NCBI RefSeq assembly: GCF_902706195.1
Contig: NZ_CACSJO010000006.1
Location: 1-64,000, forward strand
Direction: 5' to 3'
Length of the DNA: 64,000 bases
Origin: Novosphingobium sp. 18050
Lineage (GTDB): Bacteria > Pseudomonadota > Alphaproteobacteria > Sphingomonadales > Sphingomonadaceae
How positions within the stretch are numbered: the stretch's first letter is position 1; each line of letters starts with the position of its first letter. The position numbers were made by a program, and so were the translations under genes. Shown piece by piece: positions 1-8,602 of the stretch. The notes beneath the pieces were generated by a model. That model had not been told where the DNA came from and made no database searches. It worked only from the letters and a program-made list of their open reading frames with translations.

Positions 1-209
1 GGTGTCCCTTCGCACCCAAGGCGACCGGCAATGTGCCGACCGAGGACGTGGTCTACATGTTCGAACGCTCGGGCCTGGCCACCGGGCTGGACCTCGACCG
101 CGTGATCGAGGCCTCGCACTGGATGGAGGGCGTCATGGGCGGCCCCCTTCGCGGTATGGTCTCGAACGCGGGCAATTTCCCGGCCGTAGCGCTGGGCAAG
201 GACATCTGA
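1..209 (+). CDS. HMG-CoA lyase-family protein, C-terminal end (cut by window)
   Basis: The last 68 codons of a frame entering from outside the window (codons start at base 3). It opens with Cys-Pro-Phe-Ala-Pro followed by ATGNVPTEDVVYM, which resembles the GCP-x-A...GN-x-x-TED signature loop of 3-hydroxy-3-methylglutaryl-CoA lyases (DRE-TIM aldol lyases). The first visible Cys would be the catalytic loop cysteine. The family cleaves HMG-CoA or related 3-hydroxyacyl-CoAs such as citramalyl-CoA. A CaiB-type CoA-transferase follows 69 bp downstream on the same strand, a common pairing in which the transferase activates a hydroxy-acid and the lyase cleaves it. Substrate cannot be assigned from the tail alone. 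Confidence 0.8.
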   Translation, partial: CPFAPKATGNVPTEDVVYMFERSGLATGLDLDRVIEASHWMEGVMGGPLRGMVSNAGNFPAVALGKDI

Positions 210-226
210 TTTTCACCGACATGACC

Positions 227-250
227 GGGTCAGGGGCAAAGCCCCGACCC
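227..250. terminator. GC-rich hairpin between lyase and CoA-transferase genes
   Basis: GGGTC-A-GGGGC (227-237) pairs with GCCCC-GACCC (241-250) around an AAA loop, leaving one bulged A. No T-run follows, so this is either a Rho-type/attenuating hairpin or a small dispersed palindrome rather than a classical intrinsic terminator. It lies 29 bp before the next start codon. Confidence 0.4.
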
Positions 251-278
251 CTGTTCCCACTTTGCAGGAAGATATCGA

Positions 279-1484
279 ATGACGAATGAAGGGGCTTTGG
301 CCGGAATCCGGGTCGTGGAACTGGGCCAACTGATCGCGGGGCCATTCTGCGGCCAGCTGCTGGGCGATATGGGCGCGGAAGTCATCAAGGTTGAGCCGCC
401 CCAGGTCGACGGTAAAGGCGGCGGTGATCCGATGCGCAACTGGGGTCACGGCGAGGCCAAGCTGTGGTGGGAAGTCGTCGCCCGCAACAAGAAGTCGGTC
501 AGCGCCAACCTGCGTATCGCCGAAGGTCAGGAGATCGTCCGCAAGCTGGTCGCCCATGCCGACATCCTGATCGAGAACTTCAAGCCCGGCACCATGGAGA
601 AATGGGGCCTTGGTCCCGATGCGCTTCACGCGATCAACCCGCGTCTCATTATCGTGCGCGTTTCGGGCTATGGTCAGACCGGCCCTTATTCTTCGCGCGC
701 GGGCTTTGGCGGCATTGGCGAGGCGATGGGCGGCTGGCGCTATATCGTCGGCGATGCCGACCGCGCGCCGTCGCGCATGGGCGTCTCGATCGGCGATAGC
801 CTTGCCGCGACTTACGGTTGCATGGGCGCGCTGGCCGCGCTCCACGCCCGTGAGCGCACCGGCAAGGGCCAGGTCGTCGACAGTGCGCTTTACGAAGCGG
901 TGCTGCAGGTGATGGAGAGCCTCGTCCCTGAATACATGGTGTCGGACCACGTGCGGCAGCGGACTGGTTCAATCCTAGAGGGTGTTTCGCCGTCCAACGT
1001 CTACCCCACCAGCGACGGCGAGTACCTCATCGGCGCAAATCAGGACGCGGTGTTCAAGCGGCTGTGCGATGCGATGGGCCGCCCCGACCTTGCCACCAAC
1101 CCGCGCTACGCGACCCACGTCGCGCGCGGCGACAACTTGCGCGAACTTGACGATATCATCGCCGAGTGGACGCGTACTTTGACGGTCGACGAACTGGAGG
1201 CGAAGATGATCGAATTCTCGGTCCCCGCAGGCAAGATCTTCCGTGCGGCCGAGATGCTGGAGGACCCGCATTTCGAAGCCCGCGACGCCCTTGTCGAGAT
1301 GGAGCACCCGCGCTGGGGCTCCTACAAGATGCAGAATGCCTTCCCCAAGCTGTCCGATACGCCCAGTTCGGTGCGTCGGCGCGCGCCGCTGGAGATCGGG
1401 CAGGACAACGCCGAGGTCTACGGCGAATTGCTGGGCATGACGGCTGAGGATATGGCCGCGCTTCAGGCCCGGCAGGCGATCTGA
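279..1484 (+). CDS. CaiB/BaiF family III CoA-transferase
   Basis: A 401-aa protein, the usual length for family III CoA-transferases, which move CoA between carboxylic acids through a mixed anhydride. The N-terminus has the family block (IRVVELGQLIAGPFCGQLL, then GAEVIKVE at 32-39), and the stretch GVSIGD puts the expected nucleophilic aspartate at D173, ahead of RTGKGQVVDSALYEA. The start ATG at 279 precedes the family's conserved N-terminus by about ten residues, as is normal. It is probably co-transcribed with the preceding HMG-CoA-lyase-like gene, suggesting activation of a hydroxy- or branched dicarboxylic acid followed by C-C cleavage. A convergent GntR gene ends 50 bp downstream. The acid activated is unknown. 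Confidence 0.9.
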   Translation: MTNEGALAGIRVVELGQLIAGPFCGQLLGDMGAEVIKVEPPQVDGKGGGDPMRNWGHGEAKLWWEVVARNKKSVSANLRIAEGQEIVRKLVAHADILIENFKPGTMEKWGLGPDALHAINPRLIIVRVSGYGQTGPYSSRAGFGGIGEAMGGWRYIVGDADRAPSRMGVSIGDSLAATYGCMGALAALHARERTGKGQVVDSALYEAVLQVMESLVPEYMVSDHVRQRTGSILEGVSPSNVYPTSDGEYLIGANQDAVFKRLCDAMGRPDLATNPRYATHVARGDNLRELDDIIAEWTRTLTVDELEAKMIEFSVPAGKIFRAAEMLEDPHFEARDALVEMEHPRWGSYKMQNAFPKLSDTPSSVRRRAPLEIGQDNAEVYGELLGMTAEDMAALQARQAI

Positions 1485-1491
1485 GTATACC

Positions 1492-1513
1492 GCAGGGGCG
1501 CGGCGGCCCCTGC
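1492..1513. terminator. Bidirectional hairpin between convergent genes
   Basis: GCAGGGGC (1492-1499) and GCCCCTGC (1506-1513) form a perfect 8-bp stem with a 6-nt loop, lying exactly between the stop codons of the CoA-transferase (+) and the GntR gene (-). A short AT-rich stretch follows on the plus side. Position and symmetry suit a shared terminator. Confidence 0.6.
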
Positions 1514-1534
1514 ATTTGCCAGAACGGTGGTACG

Positions 1535-2185
1535 CTAACCGTTCGCAGGAGCGGCCGGATTGAGGCGGGCGTGGAGAGCGCGGCGAATATGCGCGATCAT
1601 CAGCGCTTCCGCCCAGTCCGGGTCGCCCTGCGCCAGCGCGGCGGTGATTTCGGTGTGTTCACTGTAGCTGCGGGCCAACTGTTCGCGGCTGTAGGCCATG
1701 GCTGTCTGTTGCACCACCGGCTGCATGACGAGGCGGCCGAGCAGCGCCGCCAGCCGGTCCGACGCGGCGATCTCAAGGATCAGCGAGTGAAATTCGGCAT
1801 TGGCGGCGAGGTACGCCTGTACGTCGAGCGTGGGTGCATCGAGCACATCGCGCAGGTTCTCGTTGATGGTGCGCATGCGTGCGATCTGGGTCTTGTCGGC
1901 ACGGCTGGCCGCGCGGCGCACGGCATAGCCTTCCAGCATGCCGCGAAGCGTGAAGACTTCCTCGATGTCCTCCAGCGTCCACTCGGCCACGAACGAGCGC
2001 TGGCTGTCCGTGCGGCGCACGAACAGTTCAGTCTCCAACCGACGGATGGCATCGCGCACCGGGGTACGCGACACGCCGCAGATGGCGGCAAGTTCCTCTT
2101 CCTTGAGCTGCGTACCGGGCGCGAGTTCGCCCGAAAGAATACGCGCGCGCAGTTCGAGATAGGCCTGATCGCTGGCTTTCGACAA
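1535..2185 (-). CDS. GntR family transcriptional regulator, FCD (FadR) subfamily
   Basis: An N-terminal winged HTH (LRARILSGELAPGTQLKEEE, then AAICGVSRTPVRDAIRRLE) is followed by an all-helical FCD ligand domain with the expected E/R and late histidine positions (EFHSLILE, HTEITAAL, HIRRALHARL). I chose the TTG at 2185, giving 216 aa: on the coding strand GGGGAGG sits five bases before it, whereas a GTG at 2233 has no ribosome site and would put the GTATAC operator-like palindrome inside the coding sequence. FCD regulators usually respond to carboxylic acids and repress nearby catabolic genes, so it probably controls the CoA-transferase/lyase pair or itself. Confidence 0.88.
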   Translation of the reverse strand: MSKASDQAYLELRARILSGELAPGTQLKEEELAAICGVSRTPVRDAIRRLETELFVRRTDSQRSFVAEWTLEDIEEVFTLRGMLEGYAVRRAASRADKTQIARMRTINENLRDVLDAPTLDVQAYLAANAEFHSLILEIAASDRLAALLGRLVMQPVVQQTAMAYSREQLARSYSEHTEITAALAQGDPDWAEALMIAHIRRALHARLNPAAPANG

Positions 2186-2219
2186 ATATGCCTCCCCGGC
2201 GATGTGACGAAGCTGCGCA

Positions 2220-2254
2220 GTATACAAAATCACTCGTCTTCGCGAGTGCTATAC
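2220..2254. promoter_or_regulatory. Putative GntR/FCD operator region with inverted repeats
   Basis: Upstream of the GntR TTG start lie GTATAC (2220-2225), the palindromic core common in FadR/FCD-type operators, a related CTATAC at 2249-2254, and between them CACTCG (2231-2236) paired with CGAGTG (2243-2248). The placement 35-69 bp before the start fits autoregulation. The motif assignment rests on general knowledge of the family, not on a measured site. Confidence 0.45.
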
Positions 2255-2558
2255 GCCGTGGATCAAAATTTTTCTGGACGCTGCGGAAAAATCCAGGCGA
2301 GGCTGCTTTGAAGATTTTCGCGCACGAGCAGGCATTGCTGCCACGCCATGATCCAGGACCTACTCGAGAACAAATTGCTTCCCCAACCGGGTCTTTCAAT
2401 CATCCACCCACAGAGGCGGGAAACGAAGAGGAGGAGGCATCACTATCATGAAGGCGTAGAAATCGAGGCCCTGCCTTGTGATAAACGATGCCAACTCAAC
2501 ATTACGACGCCAGGCGGCAATCCTCGGCCTCTGCTGGAGGACCGGAGGCAGTCAGCAA
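2255..2558. other. Intergenic interval without a supported gene
   Basis: About 300 bp between the GntR operator region and the end of the lipoprotein gene. It is less GC-rich than its surroundings (for example the ATCAAAATTTTTCT run near 2263) and would hold the GntR promoter and the 3' end of the lipoprotein transcript. Frames crossing it lack ribosome sites and run antisense into the lipoprotein gene. I see no RNA gene or clear terminator. Confidence 0.6.
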
Positions 2559-3545
2559 TTATGGTGTTTGCGGGCGCGCGCCGATGTAGTGGCCGAAATA
2601 CCGTGAACCGTCGCTATCGCGTGAGAATTCGAAGACAATTCCCACTTCCGCTCGATTGGGCCCGAACACTTGACCGCGAAATGTCCCGCGATAGCCGTTC
2701 AATTGATCGGTCAGGGTGCCGCTCAAGGTGTTGGTCGGGCGGTCGAAGCGGCCTTCGGCGGTCAGGAGCCCTATCTGGATCTGGGTTCTGTCACGCACGA
2801 TCGAGAGCGCCACCGACCCTCTGATGTGGTTGACAGAAGGAGTGTAGGACCAGAAGACGTCTTGGTCGCTGGTGACGAGGTCATTCAGGCTTTGATCCTG
2901 CGATCCGGGGATGCCGCCATAGACCGCGGTGCGCCCGGTAAAGCCCAGGAAATCGGGCAGGGGGTCGGCCGACGAGGACGGCGTGCCCAGTAGTGCAACC
3001 CGGTACTGGTAGCTTGGTTTCTGCGCCCCGCCTGGAAGCATCAGCGGCTTGGTCGAGCGCCAGGTGTATTGGGCAATGTAGCGTGGCTGGGCGGCCAGGT
3101 TCAACGCCGTCAGCAGCAGCGATTCTTTTCGCTCGTTCTTCTCATAGAGCCGGTAGGTCAGGCCTGCCACTCTATCCGTTGCGGCGAAGTTCATCGTCAT
3201 GCCATCATAGCCGATGTCCAGGCGCTCGGGATCGTGGGTATAGTTGAACGCGGCGAAGTGCGCGGCGTCGATCAACGCGCCCGAGGCGAAGTACTGCCGG
3301 TCCGGGTCGGTGCCGGTGCCCGGTACGACCTCGAAGTTAGCCAGATAGGCCAGGTTCGATGACAGCCCGAAAGTGGCGCTATAGTCGGTCACCGCGTAAG
3401 TCGGCGCGGGCGTCGGGTTCGGGGTGGGGGCCGGTGTCGGCGCCGGAGTGGGCGTAGGCCCACCTCCACCCGAACCCGTATCGTCACCACCGCAAGCGCC
3501 AAGCGCTAGCACGCTCACCGCGAAGGCAATATTCAGAAACCGCAA
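2559..3545 (-). CDS. TbpB-like lipoprotein with Pro/Thr-rich linker
   Basis: A 328-aa secreted lipoprotein. The signal peptide ends in LGAC with the lipidated Cys at residue 18, followed by a Gly-rich patch and a proline/threonine repeat linker (roughly residues 29-48) that would hold the domain away from the membrane. The rest is beta-rich, and its last 45 residues (GTFRGQVFGPNRAEVGIVFEF) resemble the barrel strand of transferrin-binding-protein-B-like solute-binding domains, which usually read G-x-F-x-G-P-x-A-x-E-x-G-G. It lies 90 bp after the efflux outer-membrane gene on the same strand and may share its transcript. The ligand is unknown; it could simply be a surface lipoprotein. Confidence 0.7.
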   Translation of the reverse strand: MRFLNIAFAVSVLALGACGGDDTGSGGGGPTPTPAPTPAPTPNPTPAPTYAVTDYSATFGLSSNLAYLANFEVVPGTGTDPDRQYFASGALIDAAHFAAFNYTHDPERLDIGYDGMTMNFAATDRVAGLTYRLYEKNERKESLLLTALNLAAQPRYIAQYTWRSTKPLMLPGGAQKPSYQYRVALLGTPSSSADPLPDFLGFTGRTAVYGGIPGSQDQSLNDLVTSDQDVFWSYTPSVNHIRGSVALSIVRDRTQIQIGLLTAEGRFDRPTNTLSGTLTDQLNGYRGTFRGQVFGPNRAEVGIVFEFSRDSDGSRYFGHYIGARPQTP

Positions 3546-3635
3546 GTATATTCTCCCCTGTTTGCGTGAAAATCGTTAGCCTGCACGCAGGGCTTGAAAC
3601 AACAGCGGAACGAAAAAAGTACTCGGCAGTGTCGG

Positions 3636-5051
3636 TCAGGTTGCCGGGGCGTCCTGCCATGTGCCGCCCAGTGCGCGGAACAGGTCGACTTGTGCAAAAG
3701 CCACGTCGCGGGTTGCGGCCGCCGAATCCGCTTCGGCCTGCGCTAGCGTGCGCTGGGCATCCAGCACGGCGAGCGAATCTATCTCGCCCCGGCTCTGGCG
3801 GGCCAGGCCGACGTTCGCAGCGCGGCTCGCGGCATCGCGCGAGGCGGCTAAGCGGTCCTTGCGCAGCAGCGCGTTGCGGTAGGCGGAAAGCGCTGTTTCC
3901 GTTTCTCCCAGCGCGCGCAGGACGGCGCCGTCGAAGGTGGCGAGGTCTGCCTTCGCGTCTGCCCTTGCGCCGCCGATGCGGGCGCGGATCGCTTCCTGGT
4001 TGGGGAAGGCCCATGAGATCATCGGGCCCAGCAGCCACCGCAGCGGGCCGCCGCCGAACACTTCGGCGGCGCCCACAGCTGTGGTGCCCACCGAGCCGCC
4101 CAGCGTGATGCGGGGATAGAGGTCTGCCGTGGCCACGCCGATGCGCGCGGTGTCGGCCGCGAGGCGGCGCTCGGCTGCCTTCACGTCGGGACGGCGGGAC
4201 AGCAGCGTAGCGCCGTCTCCGACCGGGATAGGCTGGCCGACATCGGGGGTGGTCGTGCGGGCGAGCACCGCGTCGGGCAGGTCCTGCGGCGTGCGGCCGG
4301 TGAGGACTGCGATGCGGAACAACGCGGCGTCGCGCCGCGCCTCCAGCGCCGGGATCGCGGCGGCCTGAGCCTCGCGCAGCTGGATGGTGCGGATCACGTC
4401 GAGCTTCTGGTTGAGACCGCGCTCGAAGCGGGCATTGGTGATGCGCTCCGACCGGGCGAGCAGGTCTACCGTGCGCTCGGCGACGTCGATCTGTTCGCCT
4501 GCGCTGGTGGCGTCGACATAGGCGCGCACGGTATCCGCCACCACGGTCACCCGCACGGCGTCGGCATCTTCCTGCGCAGCGCCGAGATCGGCGCGCGAGG
4601 CTTCGATGCCGCGTTTTACCCGGCCGAACAGGTCCAGTTCGTAGCCGACCGAGAGGCCGCCATCGACGCGGCGGCCTTCGCGGTCGTATCCGGGCAGGAC
4701 CTGACTTTCAGAGGCGCGGCCATAAGTGCCGGTGGCGTCGATGCTGGTACTGGGCAGCGCGTCCGATCGCGATCCGCGCAAGGAAGCGCGGGCGCGCTCG
4801 ATCCGTGCCAGGGCCACGCGCAGGTCGGTGTTGGCCGTCAGTGCATCGGTGACGAGGCCGTCGAGGACGGCATCGTTGTAGAGGTGCCACCACTGCGCCA
4901 CGGGCGCGCCGGCGGACACTTCGGCGGACTGCACGCCTACGAAAGGCGCCTCGGCGGACGGGGGCGGCGTGGGCGCGACATGGTCGGGGCCGACCGCGCA
5001 GGCGGAAAGGGCGGTTGCGGCCAGCAAGGCCGCGATGGTCTTCGTCATCAT
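3636..5051 (-). CDS. NodT-family outer-membrane efflux lipoprotein (RND outer-membrane factor)
   Basis: A 471-aa TolC/OprM-type channel that completes the tripartite pump encoded just upstream. The start is the ATG at 5051, followed at once by a lipoprotein signal peptide (MMTKTIAALLAATALSAC, lipidated Cys18) and the family's AVGPDHVAP opening. An upstream in-frame ATG would bury this signal. Two long alpha-helical repeats follow (RASLRGSRSDALPS, GYELDLFGRVKRGIEASRAD and later LLGPMISWAFPNQEAIRARI), as in all OprM/NodT proteins. An AGGAT precedes the start by seven bases. The gene begins 106 bp after the pump gene in the TetR-controlled operon. Confidence 0.93.
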   Translation of the reverse strand: MMTKTIAALLAATALSACAVGPDHVAPTPPPSAEAPFVGVQSAEVSAGAPVAQWWHLYNDAVLDGLVTDALTANTDLRVALARIERARASLRGSRSDALPSTSIDATGTYGRASESQVLPGYDREGRRVDGGLSVGYELDLFGRVKRGIEASRADLGAAQEDADAVRVTVVADTVRAYVDATSAGEQIDVAERTVDLLARSERITNARFERGLNQKLDVIRTIQLREAQAAAIPALEARRDAALFRIAVLTGRTPQDLPDAVLARTTTPDVGQPIPVGDGATLLSRRPDVKAAERRLAADTARIGVATADLYPRITLGGSVGTTAVGAAEVFGGGPLRWLLGPMISWAFPNQEAIRARIGGARADAKADLATFDGAVLRALGETETALSAYRNALLRKDRLAASRDAASRAANVGLARQSRGEIDSLAVLDAQRTLAQAEADSAAATRDVAFAQVDLFRALGGTWQDAPAT

Positions 5052-5157
5052 CGAAGATATCCTGTCATTCGCCGCGACTGGCGGCGGTGTGAATTTTGTG
5101 GTCCTTGGCAAGTCCAGGGTCGGCAGGTTCGATCCCGCCTACCCTGGACTGCCAAGA

Positions 5158-8100
5158 TCATTCCGTCGGCTGCAGCGCGTGGCTGGCGTGATGGTTCGGG
5201 CCGCGGCGGCCGCCGAGCCTTTCGGCAAGATTGCGGCACACGACGTAGAAGGTCGGCGTGAACAGCAGGCCGAACCCGGTGACGCCGGCCATGCCGAAGA
5301 ACACCGCTGTGCCCAGCGCCTGGCGAAGCTCGGAACCGGCGCCTTCCGCGATAACCAGAGGCACGGCGCCCAGGATGAACGCGAAGCTGGTCATCAGGAT
5401 CGGGCGCAGACGGGTCCGGGCGGCGTAGATGGCGGCCTCCACCGGAGACATGCCGCGTTCGTCCTCGGCCTGCTTGGCGAATTCTACCACGAGGATCGCG
5501 TTCTTCGCCGACAGTGCGATCAGCACAACGAGGCCAATCTGAGTGAGGATGTTATTGTCCATGCCCCTGACGTTGACGCCCAGCATTGCTGCGAGAAGGC
5601 ACATCGGCACGATCAGGATGATCGCCAGCGGCAAGGTCAGGCTTTCGTACTGCGCGGCAAGGACGAGGAACACGAACAGGACCGCCATGCCGAAGACGAC
5701 GCCTGCCGTATTGCCGGCGGTGGACTGCTGGTAGGCGATGCCTGTCCATTCGTGGCCGTAGCCTGCGGGCAGGGTATCGTCGGCGAGCTTTTCCATCGTC
5801 GAGAGCGCCTGTCCGGTCGAGTATCCGGGGGCGACGTTGCCGTCGACCTCGATGGCCGGGTGCAGGTTGTAGCGCACGACGCGGTAAGGGCCGGTCTTGT
5901 CCTCGAAATTGGCCACCGAACCGATGGGAACCATCGCGCCGGAATTCGAGCGGGTCTTGAGGTTGGCGATATCGGCGACCGAGCCGCGATGGGCCTGATC
6001 GGCCTGCGCCGTGACGCGGTAGGTGCGGCCCAGCAGGTTGAAGTCGTTCACGAAGGCCGAGCCGAGGTAGACCTGAAGCGCTTCGAACACGCGCTCGGGG
6101 GGGACGCCCAGAAGATCGGCCTTGCGGCGGTCGACATCGGCGAAGACGCGCGGGGTATTCTGGTCGAACAGGGTGTAGATCTGATGCAGGCCTTTGGTCT
6201 GATTGGCCTTGGCGATCAGCGGGCCGGTCGCCTTGGCAAGGTCACCGTAGCCGCGTCCTTCATTGTCCTCGACGATCATGCGGTAGCCGCCGGCGGGGAC
6301 GATGCCGTTGATGGTCGGCGGCGGGATCAGCAGGACCTGCGCTTTGTCGTAACCCTTCATGGCTTCCTGCGCCTGCTGCATGATCTGATCGTAAGTGACG
6401 CCCAGTTCCTTGCGCTCCTCGAAGGACTTGAACGGGAAGTAGATCGCGGCGGCATCGGGAGCGGCGGTGCGCGAAGGCCCGTGGAAACCGGCAAACATCA
6501 CCGCGCCGCGAATGCCCTTGATCGGCAGCAGCCGCTTGGCGATGTCCTGCGTCACCTGGTCCGTGCGCTCCAGCGAGGAGCCCGAGGGGAGGAACGCGGC
6601 GGCAAGGAAGTAGCCCTGGTCCTGCTGCGGAACGAAGCCGGTCGGCGTCGCCCAGAACAGGCCCACGGTAGCGGCGATGAGGGCGCCGTAGACGGCCATC
6701 ATGCGCGCGGGCAGAACCACGAGACGGGCGGTGAGGCGGGCATAGCTGTCGCTCATCCGCTCGAAGCCGTGGTTGAAGCGGTCGCCCGCCGATTGCAGGA
6801 CACGGCGCCAGCGCGGCGCATCCTCGCCAAGGCGTTCCTTGTGGCGCAGCAGGATCGCTGCAAGCGCCGGGGAAAGGGTGAGCGAGATGATCAGCGACAG
6901 CACCGTTGCGGTCGAGATGGTGACGGCGAACTGCTTGTAGAACTGGCCGGAAATGCCATCGATGAACAGCGTCGGCACGAAGACCGCGCAGAGCACCAGG
7001 ACGATGGCCACAAGCGCGCCGGAAACCTCGTCCATCGAACGGCGCGAGGCTTCGAGCGGGGTTAGTCCTTCCTCGATGTAGCGTTCAACGTTCTCGACCA
7101 CGACAATCGCGTCATCGACGACGATGCCGATGGCGAGCACGAGCCCGAACAGCGAGAGGTTGTTGAGCGAATAGCCCACGGCTGCCAGCATCACCGCCGT
7201 GCCGACCAGCGAGACCGGGATGGCGATGATCGGGATGATCGCCGCACGCCAGTTCTGCAGGAACACGAGGATGACGAGGACGACGAGGATCACCGCTTCG
7301 AACAGGGTGTGATAGACGGCGTCGATCGACTGGCCGATGAATTCGGTGGGGTTGTAGATCACCGAATATTCAAGGCCTTTGGGGAACTTGGCGGCAAGTG
7401 TATCCATCTCGGCGCGGACGGCCTGCGCGGATTCGAGCGCGTTGGAGCCGGGGCGCTGCAGCACAGCCATGACGATGGTGGGCTTGCCCGAGAGGTAGGT
7501 GTTGGTGTTGTAGTCCTGCGCGCCCAGCTCGACGCGGGCGACATCCCGTACGCGTACCTGATGGCCGTCGGGATCGGTGCGGATAACGATGTCGGCGAAC
7601 TGCTTCGGGTCGGCAAGGCGCCCCTGAAGTTCCACGCCGACCTGATAGGCGTTACCCTTGTCGAACGGTGGGGCACCGATGGAGCCTGCCGAGACCTGTA
7701 CGTTCTGGGCCCTGAGCGCCGCGACGATCTCACCGGCGGTCAGGTCCATTTCGGCGGCGCGGCCGGGGTCGATCCAGATGCGCATTCCGTAGTCGCGCGC
7801 GCCGAAAAGTTGCACGTCGCCCACGCCCTCCACGCGCGCCAGCCGGTCCTTGACCTGGGTGAGCGCGTAGTTCGAAAGGTAGTCGCGGTCATAGGTGCCG
7901 TCGGGCGACTGGAGGTTGACCACCATCAGGAAGTCCGGCGAGGACTTGCGGGTGACCACGCCCAGGCGCTGCACTTCTTCCGGCAGGCGCGGCGTGGCGA
8001 CGGCCACGCGGTTCTGCACGAGCACCTGGGCAGCATCGAGGTCGGTGCCGATCTTGAAAGTGACGGTGATCGTCACCTTGCCGTCGCCGGTGGACTGCGA

Positions 8101-8343
8101 GTCGACATAGAGCATGTCGTCGACGCCGTTGATTTCTTGCTCGATGGGAGCAGCGACGGTGTCTGCGACGGTTTCGGCGGAGGCGCCGGGATATTGGGCG
8201 GTCACCGTCACGGTAGGCGGGACGATGTCGGGATACTGGCTGACCGGCAGGCCGACGAACGCCAGCGCGCCGATCACGGTGATGATCACCGCGATGACGC
8301 CCGCGAAGATCGGGCGGTCGATGAAGAAGCGGGAAAGTCGCAT
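5158..8343 (-). CDS. RND multidrug efflux transporter, HAE1 (AcrB/MexB) family
   Basis: A full-length 1061-aa proton-driven inner-membrane pump. The N-terminus (MRLSRFFIDRPIFAGVIAVI) is the family hallmark. Proton-relay residues are present: the Asp pair in GIVVDDAIVVVENVERY (D410/D411) and the Lys in ALSAKNAILVVEFAKQ (K947). Two repeated halves each carry six membrane segments and a large periplasmic loop; QYPDIVPPTVTVTAQYPGA lies in the first porter domain. It sits between the adaptor and channel genes in the usual MFP-RND-OMF order. HAE1 pumps expel hydrophobic or amphiphilic drugs and solvents; the substrate here is not predictable. No damage is visible. Confidence 0.97.
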   Translation of the reverse strand: MRLSRFFIDRPIFAGVIAVIITVIGALAFVGLPVSQYPDIVPPTVTVTAQYPGASAETVADTVAAPIEQEINGVDDMLYVDSQSTGDGKVTITVTFKIGTDLDAAQVLVQNRVAVATPRLPEEVQRLGVVTRKSSPDFLMVVNLQSPDGTYDRDYLSNYALTQVKDRLARVEGVGDVQLFGARDYGMRIWIDPGRAAEMDLTAGEIVAALRAQNVQVSAGSIGAPPFDKGNAYQVGVELQGRLADPKQFADIVIRTDPDGHQVRVRDVARVELGAQDYNTNTYLSGKPTIVMAVLQRPGSNALESAQAVRAEMDTLAAKFPKGLEYSVIYNPTEFIGQSIDAVYHTLFEAVILVVLVILVFLQNWRAAIIPIIAIPVSLVGTAVMLAAVGYSLNNLSLFGLVLAIGIVVDDAIVVVENVERYIEEGLTPLEASRRSMDEVSGALVAIVLVLCAVFVPTLFIDGISGQFYKQFAVTISTATVLSLIISLTLSPALAAILLRHKERLGEDAPRWRRVLQSAGDRFNHGFERMSDSYARLTARLVVLPARMMAVYGALIAATVGLFWATPTGFVPQQDQGYFLAAAFLPSGSSLERTDQVTQDIAKRLLPIKGIRGAVMFAGFHGPSRTAAPDAAAIYFPFKSFEERKELGVTYDQIMQQAQEAMKGYDKAQVLLIPPPTINGIVPAGGYRMIVEDNEGRGYGDLAKATGPLIAKANQTKGLHQIYTLFDQNTPRVFADVDRRKADLLGVPPERVFEALQVYLGSAFVNDFNLLGRTYRVTAQADQAHRGSVADIANLKTRSNSGAMVPIGSVANFEDKTGPYRVVRYNLHPAIEVDGNVAPGYSTGQALSTMEKLADDTLPAGYGHEWTGIAYQQSTAGNTAGVVFGMAVLFVFLVLAAQYESLTLPLAIILIVPMCLLAAMLGVNVRGMDNNILTQIGLVVLIALSAKNAILVVEFAKQAEDERGMSPVEAAIYAARTRLRPILMTSFAFILGAVPLVIAEGAGSELRQALGTAVFFGMAGVTGFGLLFTPTFYVVCRNLAERLGGRRGPNHHASHALQPTE

Positions 8344-8449
8344 TTTTGGGTGGCCCTTATGGGCGCGCGTCGGGGCGGGCGTGTAGCGGGGGCTACACGT
8401 AGGGCACTCCGGCGCGCCGGTGGCGCGGTAGGTTGAAATCGGTAGTCGC

Positions 8450-8481
8450 CGTCATCCCAGATTTGATCCGGGATCGCCGGG
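8450..8481 (+). repeat. REP-like palindromic element, copy 1
   Basis: A 32-bp copy beginning CGTCATCCCAGATTTGATCC and ending GGGATCGCCGGG. It forms an inverted pair with the copy at 8553-8584 inside the 259-bp gap between the adaptor and pump genes, and matches a third element at 26532-26560. Internally it holds the half-palindrome ATCCCAGAT...ATCCGGGAT. Confidence 0.7.
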
Positions 8482-8552
8482 TACTCTTGAGGCGAGACCT
8501 CGCCACGAGTTTTCTGCAGCGCCGTACCTGCTCAACAGGTGGGCGCGACTTT

Positions 8553-8584
8553 CCCAGCGATCCCGGCTCAAGTCCGGTATGACG
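8553..8584 (-). repeat. REP-like palindromic element, copy 2 (inverted)
   Basis: Read on the minus strand it begins CGTCATACCGGACTTGAGCC and ends GGGATCGCTGGG, differing from copy 1 at about five of 32 positions. The head-to-head pair, 71 bp apart, is arranged like a BIME and could fold into a large stem in the operon mRNA between the adaptor and pump genes. Confidence 0.7.
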
Positions 8585-8602
8585 AAAATCAGGTCACGGA
8601 AG

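Noticed and set aside
4969..7065. Long plus-strand frame of 698 codons
   Set aside because: It runs antisense through the RND pump gene, which has unambiguous motifs; long antisense frames are common in GC-rich coding DNA.
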